A stretch of DNA of 64,000 nt from Rebecca billardiae RCC1528 (taxonomy: Eukaryota; Haptophyta), in assembly GCA_965240325.2 (NCBI GenBank), contig OZ251223.1, positions 1,984,001-2,048,000 on the forward strand, given 5' to 3'. Positions 50,521-60,529 of the stretch are shown piece by piece. The notes beneath the pieces are model-generated. The model saw only the letters and a program-made list of their open reading frames with translations. It had not been told where the DNA came from and made no database searches. Each line of letters opens with the position of its first letter. The first letter of the stretch is position 1. The translations under genes and the position numbers were made by a program.

Positions 50521-50990
50521 GCGGGAACGCCGGTTCGGGCTACCCGCGCAATGACATCTCGCGTGTATGAATCAAGGGTAATCAAGGGGCTTAAACCCGC
50601 CACTGAGAAGCTGACGGTTCATGACTTCATATGCCGGCATAATACTTTAATTCAAGCGACATAAAAGCCGACCCAACTTCTCTTTTCTATGGTTGGCGAG
50701 CTGTTTCAGGCTCTTACAATTCAGACATCTTACTATGACGGAATGTTCGAACACACGGCTGGTGTTATGTGCTATTCCACCCTGCATTCCCCTAAGTGTT
50801 ACTATCGTTAAAATTAAGGGGCAGTACAAACGCAATCATTGGCAGCGATATCCATGCTCATACCCTAGGCCACCTACCGAAAACAACCCAAAATCCTGCG
50901 CGCATCCTCTTTTTGATTTTGCGGAGCACGTGCGCCGCCCCCCCCCGGCTTTCGCTCACGCGCAGACCTTTCGGGGGGGCCGTGCGCCAT
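50521..50990 (+). repeat. Repeat R2, left copy
   Basis: About 470 bases homologous to the reverse complement of 53681-54207. Shared blocks include GCCACTGAGAAGC, AAGCGACATAAAAGCCGACC, GGTTGGC then AGCTGTTTCAGGCTCTTACA, TATGACGGAATGTTCGAACA and a distal C-run/G-run hairpin around CGCAGACCTTTCGGGGGGG. Divergence is moderate, so this is an old element copy. Confidence 0.85.
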
Positions 50991-50993
50991 GAC

Positions 50994-51063
50994 ACATACA
51001 TACATACATACATACATACATACATACACATACATACATACATACATACATACATACATACAT
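50994..51063. repeat. (TACA)n microsatellite
   Basis: About seventeen near-perfect tetranucleotide units starting directly at the end of repeat R2. Confidence 0.95.
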
Positions 51064-51114
51064 CATACATTCTATACGATTTGTAGTTACTCAATAATCA
51101 TCGTCGGTCAATAC

Positions 51115-51140
51115 TTATATATATATATATATATGTATAT
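51115..51140. repeat. (TA)n microsatellite
   Basis: TATA... run with one G interruption. Confidence 0.85.
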
Positions 51141-51237
51141 ATCAAATGCCGCGGTGGTATAGTCAGCATGATACGTTTGACTGAGTCCGGTTCAGTGTGA
51201 TGACTTGACAGACGTGTGTAGCTTATGGCTATATTAT

Positions 51238-51450
51238 GGCCCGCGGTGCAGGGCGGAGCGCGTAGCGTGGAGCCCCACCGGGGGCCCTCACTACGTTGTC
51301 AAAAAGATCTTTTGATCAAAGAAAAGGGGACGGGGGACGATTTTGAGGGTTGTTGGAGGGTGAGTTTTCGATTTTTTGAGGGGTACGGTACAATGCTGTC
51401 CATCCCAAGCTTAAAAGGCCGCGCCCAGAGTCATTCCGCGTATGTCGTTG
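51238..51450 (+). repeat. Palindromic element R3, copy 1
   Basis: Starts GGCCCGCGGTGCAGGGCGGA and contains a matching CACCGGGGGCCC about 35 bases on, so the first 50 bases fold into a hairpin; then CACTACGTTGTCAAAAAGAT, a TTTTGATCAAAG palindrome and GGGGACGGG. A direct copy is at 55862-56085. The 13-base start is the exact reverse complement of TGCACCGCGGGCC at 53297-53309. Confidence 0.8.
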
Positions 51451-51529
51451 GACGGCCGTCACATTGTCAGTAAACGAATCTGCGCCATTGTGGTAATGCC
51501 CGGGGCCGGACTCCGCCCAGCACCAGACA

Positions 51530-53253
51530 ACAGTGATCCACTCCGGACTGGGCGGTCCGGCGATCGCTCCCCGCGATGAGTTGAGAGTCGATGACCAGTG
51601 GACCTCTCGACCCGCAGTCAAACGCCGGCGACGCGGCGCGGGCGCGCGCGCACTTGTCGCGCAAGACAGATCAGAAATCCTGATTCCTGGACGCGCACGC
51701 GAACCGGCTCGGCATGCGGAACGCGTTGATGCGCTTGGGGACGCACGACATCGGGCCGTTCTGAAACGACACCGGGCGAAACTCTACCGCGTGCACACGC
51801 GGACCGCAGGCCGCGTGACGACTGCGACACTGCGCGACGCGAAGGAGCAGGTGCTGGCGCCGCAGATGGCGGTGCGGGCGTTCTGCCCGAGCTGCAACAA
51901 CCCGCTGCTCTCGGGCCAGGTGCATCAGCGCATCCAGGACCGCCGCTGCCACGTGCTAACCAAGGTGGTGGGCAAGACACGCGACCGTGTGCGAGCAAGG
52001 CGTGCCAAGATGATCGACACGGCGAAGCAGGTGGTGATCGAGGCGCTGAGCCTGATCATGGTGAGGCGCATCTTCTCGACCTGCCCGACGCGCAGACCAC
52101 GCAGGCGTCGCTTCCGGGCGCGTGGGACTCGCGCACCAAGACGGTGTGGCGCGTGGACCCTGTCGCCAAGGCGGTCAACTCCGCCTGGCCGCTGGAGGTG
52201 GTCGCTCGCCGCGCCTGGCCAAGCTGGTGCACGAGGGGCCAGCTGATGGCGGCGGTGGTGCCACCGATGAAGCTGATCTTCGTGCAGCGCAAGGACGCGT
52301 CGGGCCCGTTCTCCCACGTGCTCAAGATCGTCTTCCGCGTCGCGACGATGAGCGTGGCGGCCCCTCACAACCTGCAGCTGCCGGCGTCGCTGCTCTGTGC
52401 GCAGCGCGCGCGCGCGCGTGCGCGCGCGACGGGCACGTGGCGCGCCGACCAGCCGTACGGCGCTGACTGTTGACGCACCTCGCGCATGCGCTACCCCGGC
52501 CGCGCCGCCGCCGCCGCCGCGCAGGCATGCTCTCGTAGGAGGAGACGGCGGAGCTGCGCGCACACATGGCCGCGCGCGGCTCTCGGTCGGACGGTCGGCG
52601 ATCACGGGCGCGCTGCCGGCCCGGCGCGCCGCTGAACGACGAGTAGGCCGCGCTGGAGGAGTACGTCCGCCGCCGCGCTCCGCCTGCGCGAGCAGCGCTC
52701 CGCCGCGCCCGACCCGCTGGCCGAGCAGCTGCGCAGCGACCGCGCCATCGCAGAGCAGCTGCAGCGCGAGGAGATGGCGGCACGCGCGGGCGGCGCGCCC
52801 GTGACGCTGCACTCGGCCGAGGTCGACGAGGACGCGCAGATGGCGCTGGCGCTGCTGCTCGTGTGCGAGGCGTGCGACCAGGACACACGCGCGCTGCGCA
52901 ACGCTGAGCGCCGGATCCGTTTTCGGCGCCGTAAGGTACGCAAGGCGCTGGCAGCGGAGCGCACCGGGGCGGCGGCGCATGCGCGCACGCGGCGCGCTCG
53001 CGGTCGATGCGCGGCAACTCCAACCGCCTCGGCAAGCGCAAGCAGCGGGACGAGGGCGGCGCCGCGGCGGCGGGTGCGATGAACAAATCGGACGAGCGCG
53101 CCAAGTCCCGACGCATCGCCAACGCCGCCAAGCTGTTCGAGGACATGGACGGCGACGAGATCGCGGCCGCGGCGCACGCGGCGGGCAAGCTGGACTGCCA
53201 ACTTGCGACGCGTCTCTCGCAGACTGCCACTGCCACTGGGCCTGGCCCATTAT
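51530..53253 (+). pseudogene. Degenerate coding-like region, unidentified
   Basis: Plus-strand fragments with protein-like composition appear in different frames separated by stops: LAPQMAVRAFCPSCNNPLLS with VHQRIQDRRCHVLTKVV (51840-51990), TKTVWRVDPVAKAVNSAWPL with PPMKLIFVQRKDASGPFSHV (52140-52330), SDRAIAEQLQREEMAARAGG with DEDAQMALALLLV (52735-52870) and SDERAKSRRIANAAKLFEDM (53090-53150). Their order on one strand suggests one broken gene, perhaps belonging to the repeat element that flanks it. The family is not recognised. Confidence 0.35.
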
Positions 53254-53290
53254 AAATCTTCATACGACATTGAGCAGCCGAGCAGCCGAC

Positions 53291-53355
53291 GGAGGGTGCA
53301 CCGCGGGCCCCTAACTGCGTTGGTTCTACGGAAGGACCGCGGAACGCGGTCATTA
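53291..53355 (+). repeat. Short palindromic element R4, copy 1
   Basis: TGCACCGCGGGCC (53297-53309), then TAACTGCGTTGGTTCTACGG and a perfect hairpin GACCGCG-GAA-CGCGGTC at 53335-53351. Repeated at 57078-57146. Confidence 0.85.
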
Positions 53356-53680
53356 TTGCTGGATCTCGGGCCTAGGGCAAGAGTGAGAGAGAGAGAGACG
53401 AGACGACGAGCCTTCGCGCCCGCTTTTACATGGCCCTTATGCTGATCGAGCTAAGATTCCGGTAGTAGTAGCTACTACCTGCTACTGCAGTAGTCGTAGC
53501 TCCTATACAGACTGATGCCTTCGGACTGACTAACCCGTGGCGTCATATACAGTAGTAGTAGATATACGCGACTGCGGGCTGACCGGGCTCGCAGCAGCCT
53601 GGCCGCACACACGGCGGCAGCAGCGGCGCGCCCGCCACGACGCGCGCAGGATATATTATATTATTTATTGGCGCGGTATT

Positions 53681-54207
53681 ATGGCGCACGGCCCCCCCCC
53701 GAAAGGTCTGAGCGTGAGCGAAAGCCGGGGGGGGGGGCGGCGCACGTGCTCCGCAAAATCAAAAAGAGGATGCGCGCAGGATTTTGGGGCCGATTTTTGT
53801 AGGCTGATTCAGATGTGGCCGGACCCCTAGTGGACGCATTTCGCTGCCAATGATTGCGTTTGTAGTAGATGCTAATTTTAACGATAGTAACACTTAGAGG
53901 AATGCAGGGTGGAATAGCACATAACACCAGCCGTGTGTTCGAACATTCCGTCATAGTAAGATGCTTGAATTGTAAGAGCCTGAAACAGCTTGCCAACCAT
54001 AGAAAAGAGAGGTTCGGTCGGCTTTTATGTCGCTTGAAGTAAAGTATTGCCGGCATCTGAAGTCATGAACCGTCGCTTCTCAGTGGCGGATATCATCAGG
54101 TTATGGCGCGATGTTCTAGGGCACGCGATCCGCATCGTTTCGCACGAACCCTCGCGGGCGACGAGATATATCATTGACGCGGGTAGCCCTAAGGCGTTCC
54201 CGTTCCC
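53681..54207 (-). repeat. Repeat R2, right copy (inverted)
   Basis: Reverse-complement homologue of 50521-50990, ending at the same G/C-run hairpin (ATGGCGCACGGCCCC... at 53681). Confidence 0.85.
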
Positions 54208-54279
54208 GCGCGCAATTCATAACCGTATCTTTTCTGATTACTATAGTTATCTCCCGTCGATTAATACTGCTCATCACTT

Positions 54280-54328
54280 ACAGTTGACTAAGAATAAGAG
54301 ACGCACACAGCTCAGGCAGGCGAGATTG
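54280..54328 (+). repeat. Dispersed repeat D1, partial copy
   Basis: CAGTTGACTAAGAATAAGAG followed by the D1 core up to GGCAGGCGAGATT, then unique sequence. Confidence 0.85.
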
Positions 54329-55084
54329 CTACAAAAGGCGCTGCCACTGCCTTGGCCACTGGCCACGCAAACTCGACGCGGGCTCGCGAACAGCCAACAG
54401 GCGGGCACTGCACGCGATCGTTCAATCCGACAAGACTCAGCGCAGGTGCGCGCAGATCTGCGGCGGGTCCCAACGGCCGTCGGCATCGCATTCGTGCCTC
54501 GTTCACCCCGCGCGCCCCGCCCTGCCATGCCTCTTCGGCCCAGTGCGTTTTCCAACCGAGCACGTCGTCACTCGGTCGCACGAACGCGGCCGTTGTCGAC
54601 CGGCTCGTAGCTGACCATTCGCGCGCCCGCGCGCGCCACGCCGCACGCCGCGCAGCTGAGGCTCTCGGCATGTTCAGAAGTCGCTCGCCCAACCCTCACC
54701 GCTCACGCTCGCGCCGTCCATGACCATGGCCGAGCTGTGATGGCTGAGCCGCGTGCGGCGTGCTGACGGCTGCGCATGGCGGCGCGGCAAGCATTTGGCG
54801 CGCGAGCCGCGCGCTGACCGTGAGGAGGGGCTCTGGCGCTCACTCGACGGATGCCTGACCGTGCCTGACACGAGAGCCACAGGCTTAGATCTGCGAGCGG
54901 CGAGCCCGCGATGATGGCGAGTTGGCATATGCTACGGGCGACGCCGTGCTCCCCTCTCGCCCGTGCTCGCAGTAGTCCTCGCGCTCCGGGCCGTCGGCCG
55001 ACAGCACCCGCGGCGGCACCGACGCGCACAGCCATGCAGCGGCCCTCGCACCGAGTGCATCGACGCGGCGGCGAGCCTGACAGA

Positions 55085-55449
55085 TAAAGGCGTGCAAGGA
55101 GCGGCTACTGCGGCTGCGGGAGGTCGTAGATAGACAGGCTCGAGCCGCGGCTGCTCGCGACGCTCTTCCCCGCAGCGAGCTCGTCCGACGCTGCGCCGAT
55201 CCCGCCGAGCGCGCGAGGCTGTGCGAGGCTGAGACGGGCGAGCTGCCGAGCGCGATCTCCGCGCTGCGCGCGGCCACAGACAACAGGGCTGCCCGATGCG
55301 CACCGGGCGGAGGCGCTGCGGCTGCTGCGCGTCGAGTTCGACAGGCGGCGCAGCCCCCCGAGGCCCGGGCCGTCGACCGCGTCGATTACTCGCGCCCGCG
55401 CCTCCTGCACGGCGACGCGCCGGGCGCGCGCATCGTCATTCGGTCGTGA
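55085..55449 (+). pseudogene. Exon-like fragment sharing the R1 C-terminus
   Basis: An open plus-strand frame with globular, helical composition (KERLLRLREVVDRQARAAAA, DALPRSELVRRCADPAERAR, LCEAETGELPSAISALRAAT) ends in RVDYSRPRLLHGDAPGARIV and a TGA at 55449. The last 30 codons are shared with the inverted R1 copy next to the NWD1-like pseudogene. The upstream sequence has stops in all suitable frames, so this is probably the last exon of a lost gene. Confidence 0.35.
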
Positions 55450-55534
55450 AGAACGCGACGACTATTGCATACCAGTAGGGCCGTGCGCCCTCAACTTCGT
55501 TGTTTACTACCCGAAGATCGGCGTAGCCGATCAT
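55349..55534 (+). repeat. Repeat R1, right copy
   Basis: Inverted counterpart of 48399-48597, including hairpin GATCGGC-GTA-GCCGATC at 55516-55532. Confidence 0.85.
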
Positions 55535-55536
55535 AT

Positions 55537-55542
55537 ATAGAT

Positions 55543-55619
<77 letters not shown>

Positions 55620-55647
55620 CAGATAGATAGATATAGCAGATAGATAG
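55537..55647. repeat. (GATA)n microsatellite
   Basis: About 25 TAGA/GATA units starting at the end of repeat R1. Confidence 0.95.
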
Positions 55648-55861
55648 TTGCTGATGATCACGCGACGCCGCGACGACTGCGCTAAGTATAGTTATGCATC
55701 AGTACTGCACGTCAGCACGATGCGATGGCACTACAGTAGTGTAGTCTGTACTAGCAGTCATCGTCGTCGCTCGTCATTAATAATTCGCCGGATTCGGGCC
55801 GTCCTAGCTTCATCGATCATCACCGCCGAGAATTTGACTATACTATCATCGGGGCCATCAT

Positions 55862-56085
55862 GGCCCGCGGTGCAGGGCGGAGCGCGCAGCGTGGAGCCCG
55901 CACCAGCGGGCCCGAACCACGTTTCAAAAAGATCTTTGATCAAGAAAAAAGGGACGGGTGGCGGCGGAAAAAAAGGGACGGGGGGCGATTTTTAGGGCTG
56001 GCGGAGACCGAGTTTCGAGTTTTTGAGATCGCATTGAGAGGTCTATCAGGCCAAAAAAAACCGCGCCCAGCTGATTCCCTTAAGT
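55862..56085 (+). repeat. Palindromic element R3, copy 2
   Basis: GGCCCGCGGTGCAGGGCGGA, then GCACCAGCGGGCCC, TTTCAAAAAGATCTTTGATC, GGGACGGGGGGCGATTTTTA and a CCGCGCCCAG end, in the same order and direction as 51238-51450. Confidence 0.8.
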
Positions 56086-57077
56086 AAAGTGCGATCTGGA
56101 CGTCAGCTGGACGTGACATTAGTGTAACGGTTCGTTACGAGCGAATCGTACTCGTCTTCCCGGATCGCGTGACGTCCGGACTGGGCCACATCCGGATCGT
56201 CGGAGGTGACGTGCCCCGGCACGATGGGCGATGGCGGATATGCGGGACGGCGCCTGCACGTGCCTCCGGACCCGCCTCCCGCTTGCTGCTCACGCAGTCA
56301 GCTGCGACCGTGGCGCATGATCGCAGAAGCAGTGCCGGCAGTACGGCCTGCATCAGCTAGTGCCGCGCCGTCGTGGCGCGCGCGGTACGGTTGCGCGTTT
56401 GCAGCGCTCGCCGCCTCGGCGACGGCACGCGCGTGCGGCTCAGGTGTGTCAAATGCGGTCTCGTCGGCGCGCTTTCGCCTGCCACCTCGTGCACCCGTGC
56501 CGCCAGTTTCATCGTCTTCATGAGGACTGCTGCTGCTGTCGCCATCCGCTCTCCATCACCCCGAGTCGCCGGTCGCGCGGCGCGCGCGGTAGGCACTAGG
56601 CAGGGCGTACGGTCACTCACCCGTGCAACGGGTCAAGTGGCCAGAGTACGTCTGGTCGTTGGCTGGCACGGGCCGCAGCGCTAAAGCACCCTGCTGTCAC
56701 ACCCGACTCCTTCAGTACTCCGAGCTCCGCGGCACGACTCACTCGGCACGATCGCGGACGGGTCGGATCCGAGCTGATCAGCCAGAGTTGGACACAGTTT
56801 GGCAGCTACTAGTAGTAATTCCGATGCCGATGGCACGATCGCGGACGGGTCGGATCCGAGCTGATCAGCCAGTTGGACATTTGGCAGCTAGTTGTCAGAC
56901 GGACGTCCGATTTGACGACCGGTGCCGGGTGCGGTCTCAGGTCCGCTGCTGTGATTGTGTGAAGTGTGAATGAGTCTCGCGGTCGCGCAGGCAGGGCGAC
57001 GGTCGGACTAATATAGCTTCAGTCATCTCAGAACCGACTTCAACTGGCGAACTGCCACTACGGCGGAGAGCCGCGAT

Positions 57078-57146
57078 TGCACGGCCACCGCGGGCCCCCA
57101 ACTGCGTTGATTCTATGCAGAAAAGGACCGCGGAACGCGGTCATCG
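57078..57146 (+). repeat. Short palindromic element R4, copy 2
   Basis: CACCGCGGGCCCCCAACTGC, then GTTGATTCTATG and hairpin GACCGCG-GAA-CGCGGTC at 57126-57142, matching 53291-53355. Confidence 0.85.
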
Positions 57147-57279
57147 TTATGATGCTGCTGATCATGATCGTCATCATGAATGATGATCGTCGATCCGCTG
57201 CGAAGTGCGGTGAGCGCCGAGCAGCCATGTGTGCTCGACTCGCTCAGTGCTCGCCGCCAAGGCCTGCCTGTCGTCTGGC

Positions 57280-59625
57280 TCACGACGAGGCGAGCGCCAG
57301 CACGGCCGCGAGTGCCACTGAGAGCCCACCGTCTGCGCTCGGCGGCAGCGGGCGGGCCGTGGCGGCGGCCGCTCCTGGCGCGAGCAGCTCCAGGTCTGGG
57401 GCGCGCTCAAAGCGCCACGGCGAGCCGGCGTGCACGCGCGCCGGAGACCTCTGGCGCACAGCGAGCTCGGCAGCGGCGGCACCTCCGCGCGAGATGCGCA
57501 GCACCACGCCGTGTGTGCTCTCAGTCGCCGGCTCGCGTGGCGTCTGCTCCGCCTCGGCGCTCAGCTGGAGGCCGAGACTGCGCGCGCACGCCGCCACGCG
57601 CGCCAGCCTGGCCGCGCACACGGCGTGCGCGACCGCTGCCGCCAGGAGGGCGAGCATCGAGGCGAACGGGGCGTGGCCGCCGGCGAGGGACTCCCACCTC
57701 GCGCTGATCACGCCCGCGCCCGCGGCACGCGACGCGTACGCGCGCGCCGACGGCGCGAAGCCGGCCGACCGGAGCGTCGCGGCCGCGCCATCGAGCGTGC
57801 CCTCGAGCGCCATCGCCTCGCCCACGCGCAGCTCCCAGGAGAGGGCGGGCGGGCCGGCGCCCGCGGACGCGCCCGCGGAGCGGCTCGCGCGGCGCGCGGC
57901 GGTGGCCGGCGCGGCGGCGCGGCGCCGCGCCGTGCGCACGAGCACCGGCAGCAGCGCGCTCGAGTAAGCCGCACGCAGCTCGCCCAGCGCCGCCTGCAGC
58001 GTGGGGCAGAGCAGTGCGTGCGCACCTGCGGAGCTCAGCTCGAGCCACCACGCGGCCGCTGGGGTGGTCGGACCGCCGGCGCGGGCGGCGGGCGCGCTCG
58101 GGGTGCCGGTGGATGCGCCGGGCGGGTGCTGCCTCACGGGCAGCCGCTCGAAGAGGAACGCCGCATGCGTAGCGTCGTCGGCCGCCACGCCCGCCGCGGC
58201 CGAGCGCGAGGCTCCTGCTGACGCGCTGAGCGTGCCACCAGGCGCGTGCTGGGCGCGCGGAGGCGGCGGCGGGACGGATGACACCGCGCTGGCGCTCACC
58301 GCGAGCGCGTGCGCCACCCAGGTGAGCAGCATCGCGTCGGACAGCGCGGCAGCCTCGCCACTCGCGCCGCCATGCACCTCAATCGCGCCGCGCCCGCCCA
58401 GCCCAGGGCCAGGCGCGCCGCCCACAAGGGCAGCAGCGCCGCGCGCTGCGGGCTCGGCGCACGCGCTCGGCAGCCCTGGCACGATCGGTCGCTCCGGTGA
58501 CGCTCGCGAGGCGTGTGGCGCGTGTGCGGGCTTGGCGCTCGGCTGGCCGAGCGCGCTCGCGCGCTCGAGCCGCAGCACGATCGGCGCGAGCCGCGCCAGA
58601 TGCGCGCGGCCCGCCTGCGCGCTCGCAGCGCCGCCTGGGCCCGCGCCGGGCTCGGCTGAGGGCGCGCATGCGCCCGCGCGCGGCGGGTCGGCCGGGTCGA
58701 GGCCCCACGGGTAGACGACGAGGCGGGCGGGGTCCCAGTGCGTGACGAGCATGTCGCGCATCCCGTCGCCCACGACGGCCCGCCCCAGCGTCGCCGCCTG
58801 CGCCTGCGCGTACGCCAGGCGCTCGCGCGCTGAGAGCCACGTTCGCATCAGCCGCGCGTGCGCAGCGCGCGCCTCCCGCTGCTGCTGCTGCTGCGCCGGG
58901 CTGTCGGCCGCGGGGGCGTCCTGCTCGGCGGCTGGAGCGGCACCGGGTAGATCACCCAGCACCACGGCGCAGCACGCGGGGAGTGGGGCGTCGCCCACGA
59001 CCAGCGTCGCGTCGTCCTGGGGCGTGTCCATCTCCGCAGCAGACCACAGCCTGCGCATGCGCGCGCGCGTGCGCGTCTGCGACGATTCCCAGCTCGAGCG
59101 CCGGCTCATGTCGGTCGCGAGGGTGCGCAGCTTGCTGGCAGCCTCGGCGAGCGCGCTCTCCTTCGCATCGAGGTGCACCACCGCCCGATCGCGCCGCTGC
59201 CGCTTCTGCGCCGCCTCGACCGCCTGCCGCTCCGCGGGCGCGCTCGGGAGGTCCGCGAGGTGGTCAACAACGCCGAGCTCGAAGGGAGGGACGTGCGCGG
59301 CGGAGGCGCCGGGCTGCAGGCTGCGGAGGAGGTCGAGCAGCACGCCCATCTCCCTGAGCGCCGCTTCGCGGTGACGGCCAAGCTCCGCCTGCAGCTCCTC
59401 CTCCTGCTTGGGCGCCGCTTCGGCCTCGGCACGCGCCGTTCCCAGCGCCTCCTCGAGCCACTCGAAGGGGAGCTCGCGCCCGTCGGCACCCCAGAGCAGC
59501 TCCGCCGCACGCTCATGAGCCGAGTGCGCGTCCAGCGCGGGTGGCGGCGGCAGGTGCTCCCCCGTATCGCTCACCGCCTGCACGCGCTCGGGGAGCGGCT
59601 CGATTGCGTAGCGTGGCGTCGCCAT
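57280..59625 (-). CDS. MED17: Probable Mediator subunit 17
   Basis: A single-exon ORF of 781 residues from the ATG at 59625. The N-terminus (YAIEPLPERVQAVSDTGEHL followed by PPPP) resembles the MED17 start, in which a short beta segment is followed by V..I..NG.E.. and a Pro stretch. A helix ALREMGVLLDLLRSLQPG matches LTEMCVLYDVLS-like sequence, a coiled-coil helix ends in SWESSQTRTRARMRRLW where MED17 has its RLRQHWKL signature, and RLMRTWLSARERLAYAQAQA parallels the conserved LEAAQNVLLCKEIFAQL helix. The second half is Ala/Pro-rich and poorly conserved. MED17 is the scaffold of the Mediator head module in RNA polymerase II initiation. The match is by pattern, not by strong identity, so another helical nuclear protein remains possible. 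Confidence 0.55.
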   Translation of the reverse strand: MATPRYAIEPLPERVQAVSDTGEHLPPPPALDAHSAHERAAELLWGADGRELPFEWLEEALGTARAEAEAAPKQEEELQAELGRHREAALREMGVLLDLLRSLQPGASAAHVPPFELGVVDHLADLPSAPAERQAVEAAQKRQRRDRAVVHLDAKESALAEAASKLRTLATDMSRRSSWESSQTRTRARMRRLWSAAEMDTPQDDATLVVGDAPLPACCAVVLGDLPGAAPAAEQDAPAADSPAQQQQQREARAAHARLMRTWLSARERLAYAQAQAATLGRAVVGDGMRDMLVTHWDPARLVVYPWGLDPADPPRAGACAPSAEPGAGPGGAASAQAGRAHLARLAPIVLRLERASALGQPSAKPAHAPHASRASPERPIVPGLPSACAEPAARGAAALVGGAPGPGLGGRGAIEVHGGASGEAAALSDAMLLTWVAHALAVSASAVSSVPPPPPRAQHAPGGTLSASAGASRSAAAGVAADDATHAAFLFERLPVRQHPPGASTGTPSAPAARAGGPTTPAAAWWLELSSAGAHALLCPTLQAALGELRAAYSSALLPVLVRTARRRAAAPATAARRASRSAGASAGAGPPALSWELRVGEAMALEGTLDGAAATLRSAGFAPSARAYASRAAGAGVISARWESLAGGHAPFASMLALLAAAVAHAVCAARLARVAACARSLGLQLSAEAEQTPREPATESTHGVVLRISRGGAAAAELAVRQRSPARVHAGSPWRFERAPDLELLAPGAAAATARPLPPSADGGLSVALAAVLALASS

Positions 59626-60529
59626 CGTCGCCGCGACGAGCTCATGGTCCGGGGCAAAGCAAAGCTTTGGTCCGGTTTCCGGAATAAATCGCCCCCCGCC
59701 CCCCTGCGCAGCGCTCCCTCATGATCATCAGACTGACTCATCTCCCTCGCAGGCGGACGGCTGAATGAATCTTCCGACCCGGCGCTACCATCGGCGACGC
59801 CTTCATGGGCGGTGACGGTTGGCGGGCGTCGATCTCTGCCTGCCTGAGCGCTGTGTGCGTCCGTCTTATTCTTAGTAAACTGTACTCTCAACTGTCTCTG
59901 TAGTAGCTAGCTACGGTAGTTTAGTATTCGGTCACACTCACTGAGCTGTATTATAATCTGAATTCTGATTGATGTTCCGCCAGGCGGGACATTGTCTGAC
60001 TAATTCTATGATTTAAAGACACAGGCACGAGGGCGCAGCTCTCCTGATTCGTCTGTCGAAGTAGTTACTGATTGGAGACAGAGGCCAGAGTAGTGAGAGT
60101 CAGGTGACTGTCTTGTCCTGAATAACCGAGTTGTCAGCACCTATAATTTAGTAGCGCCGCCTATTATTATAACTAGTAGTAGTAACTAATATCTTCGACG
60201 TCGGACTTTGACCGAGCCACTACAGACGTCAGTTCATTCCGTGACTCGGACGGTCACGGGGGGCCCCGTGCCGCCCGAGCCGAGCTGCAGCATGAATCCA
60301 GTCGGAGCTGTATAACTATAAGCAGTCAGACAGTCTGACAGTCAGTGATCGGAGCGGTGTACTGTGACTCTGTGTAGTGACTGTGACTGAGAGTCGGGCC
60401 CCGCGAGCTGAGTTACGGGATTAAGTGAGTCATCATAAGACATCGACATCGTCCGATCGATCAACTCAATAGTTGATGGCTGACAATGATGGAAGTCTCA
60501 GCACGATTCATCACTCCGGTGTCCTCACG
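59626..60529. other. Gene-free stretch with a D1 repeat copy
   Basis: About 900 bases; D1 occupies 59754-59884 upstream of the MED17-like gene. The rest (59.9-60.5 kb) is AT-richer and has CAGTCAGTC-like short motifs without a gene. Confidence 0.6.
59754..59884 (-). repeat. Dispersed repeat D1, long copy (inverted)
   Basis: Reverse complement reads TACAGTTTACTAAGAATAAG through the D1 core to GATTCATTCAGCCGTCCG. It matches 35815-35937 and 62832-62970. Confidence 0.88.

Larger units (their letters stand above)
53356..57279. other. Repeat-rich stretch without intact genes
   Basis: About 3.9 kb consisting of repeat R2 (right copy), a D1 fragment, a coding-like fragment, repeat R1 (right copy), a GATA-type microsatellite, R3 copy 2 and R4 copy 2. 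Between 56.1 and 57.0 kb there are only weak, broken frames, plus a direct 38-base duplication (GGCACGATCGCGGACGGGTC onward at about 56746 and 56830). Confidence 0.6.
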
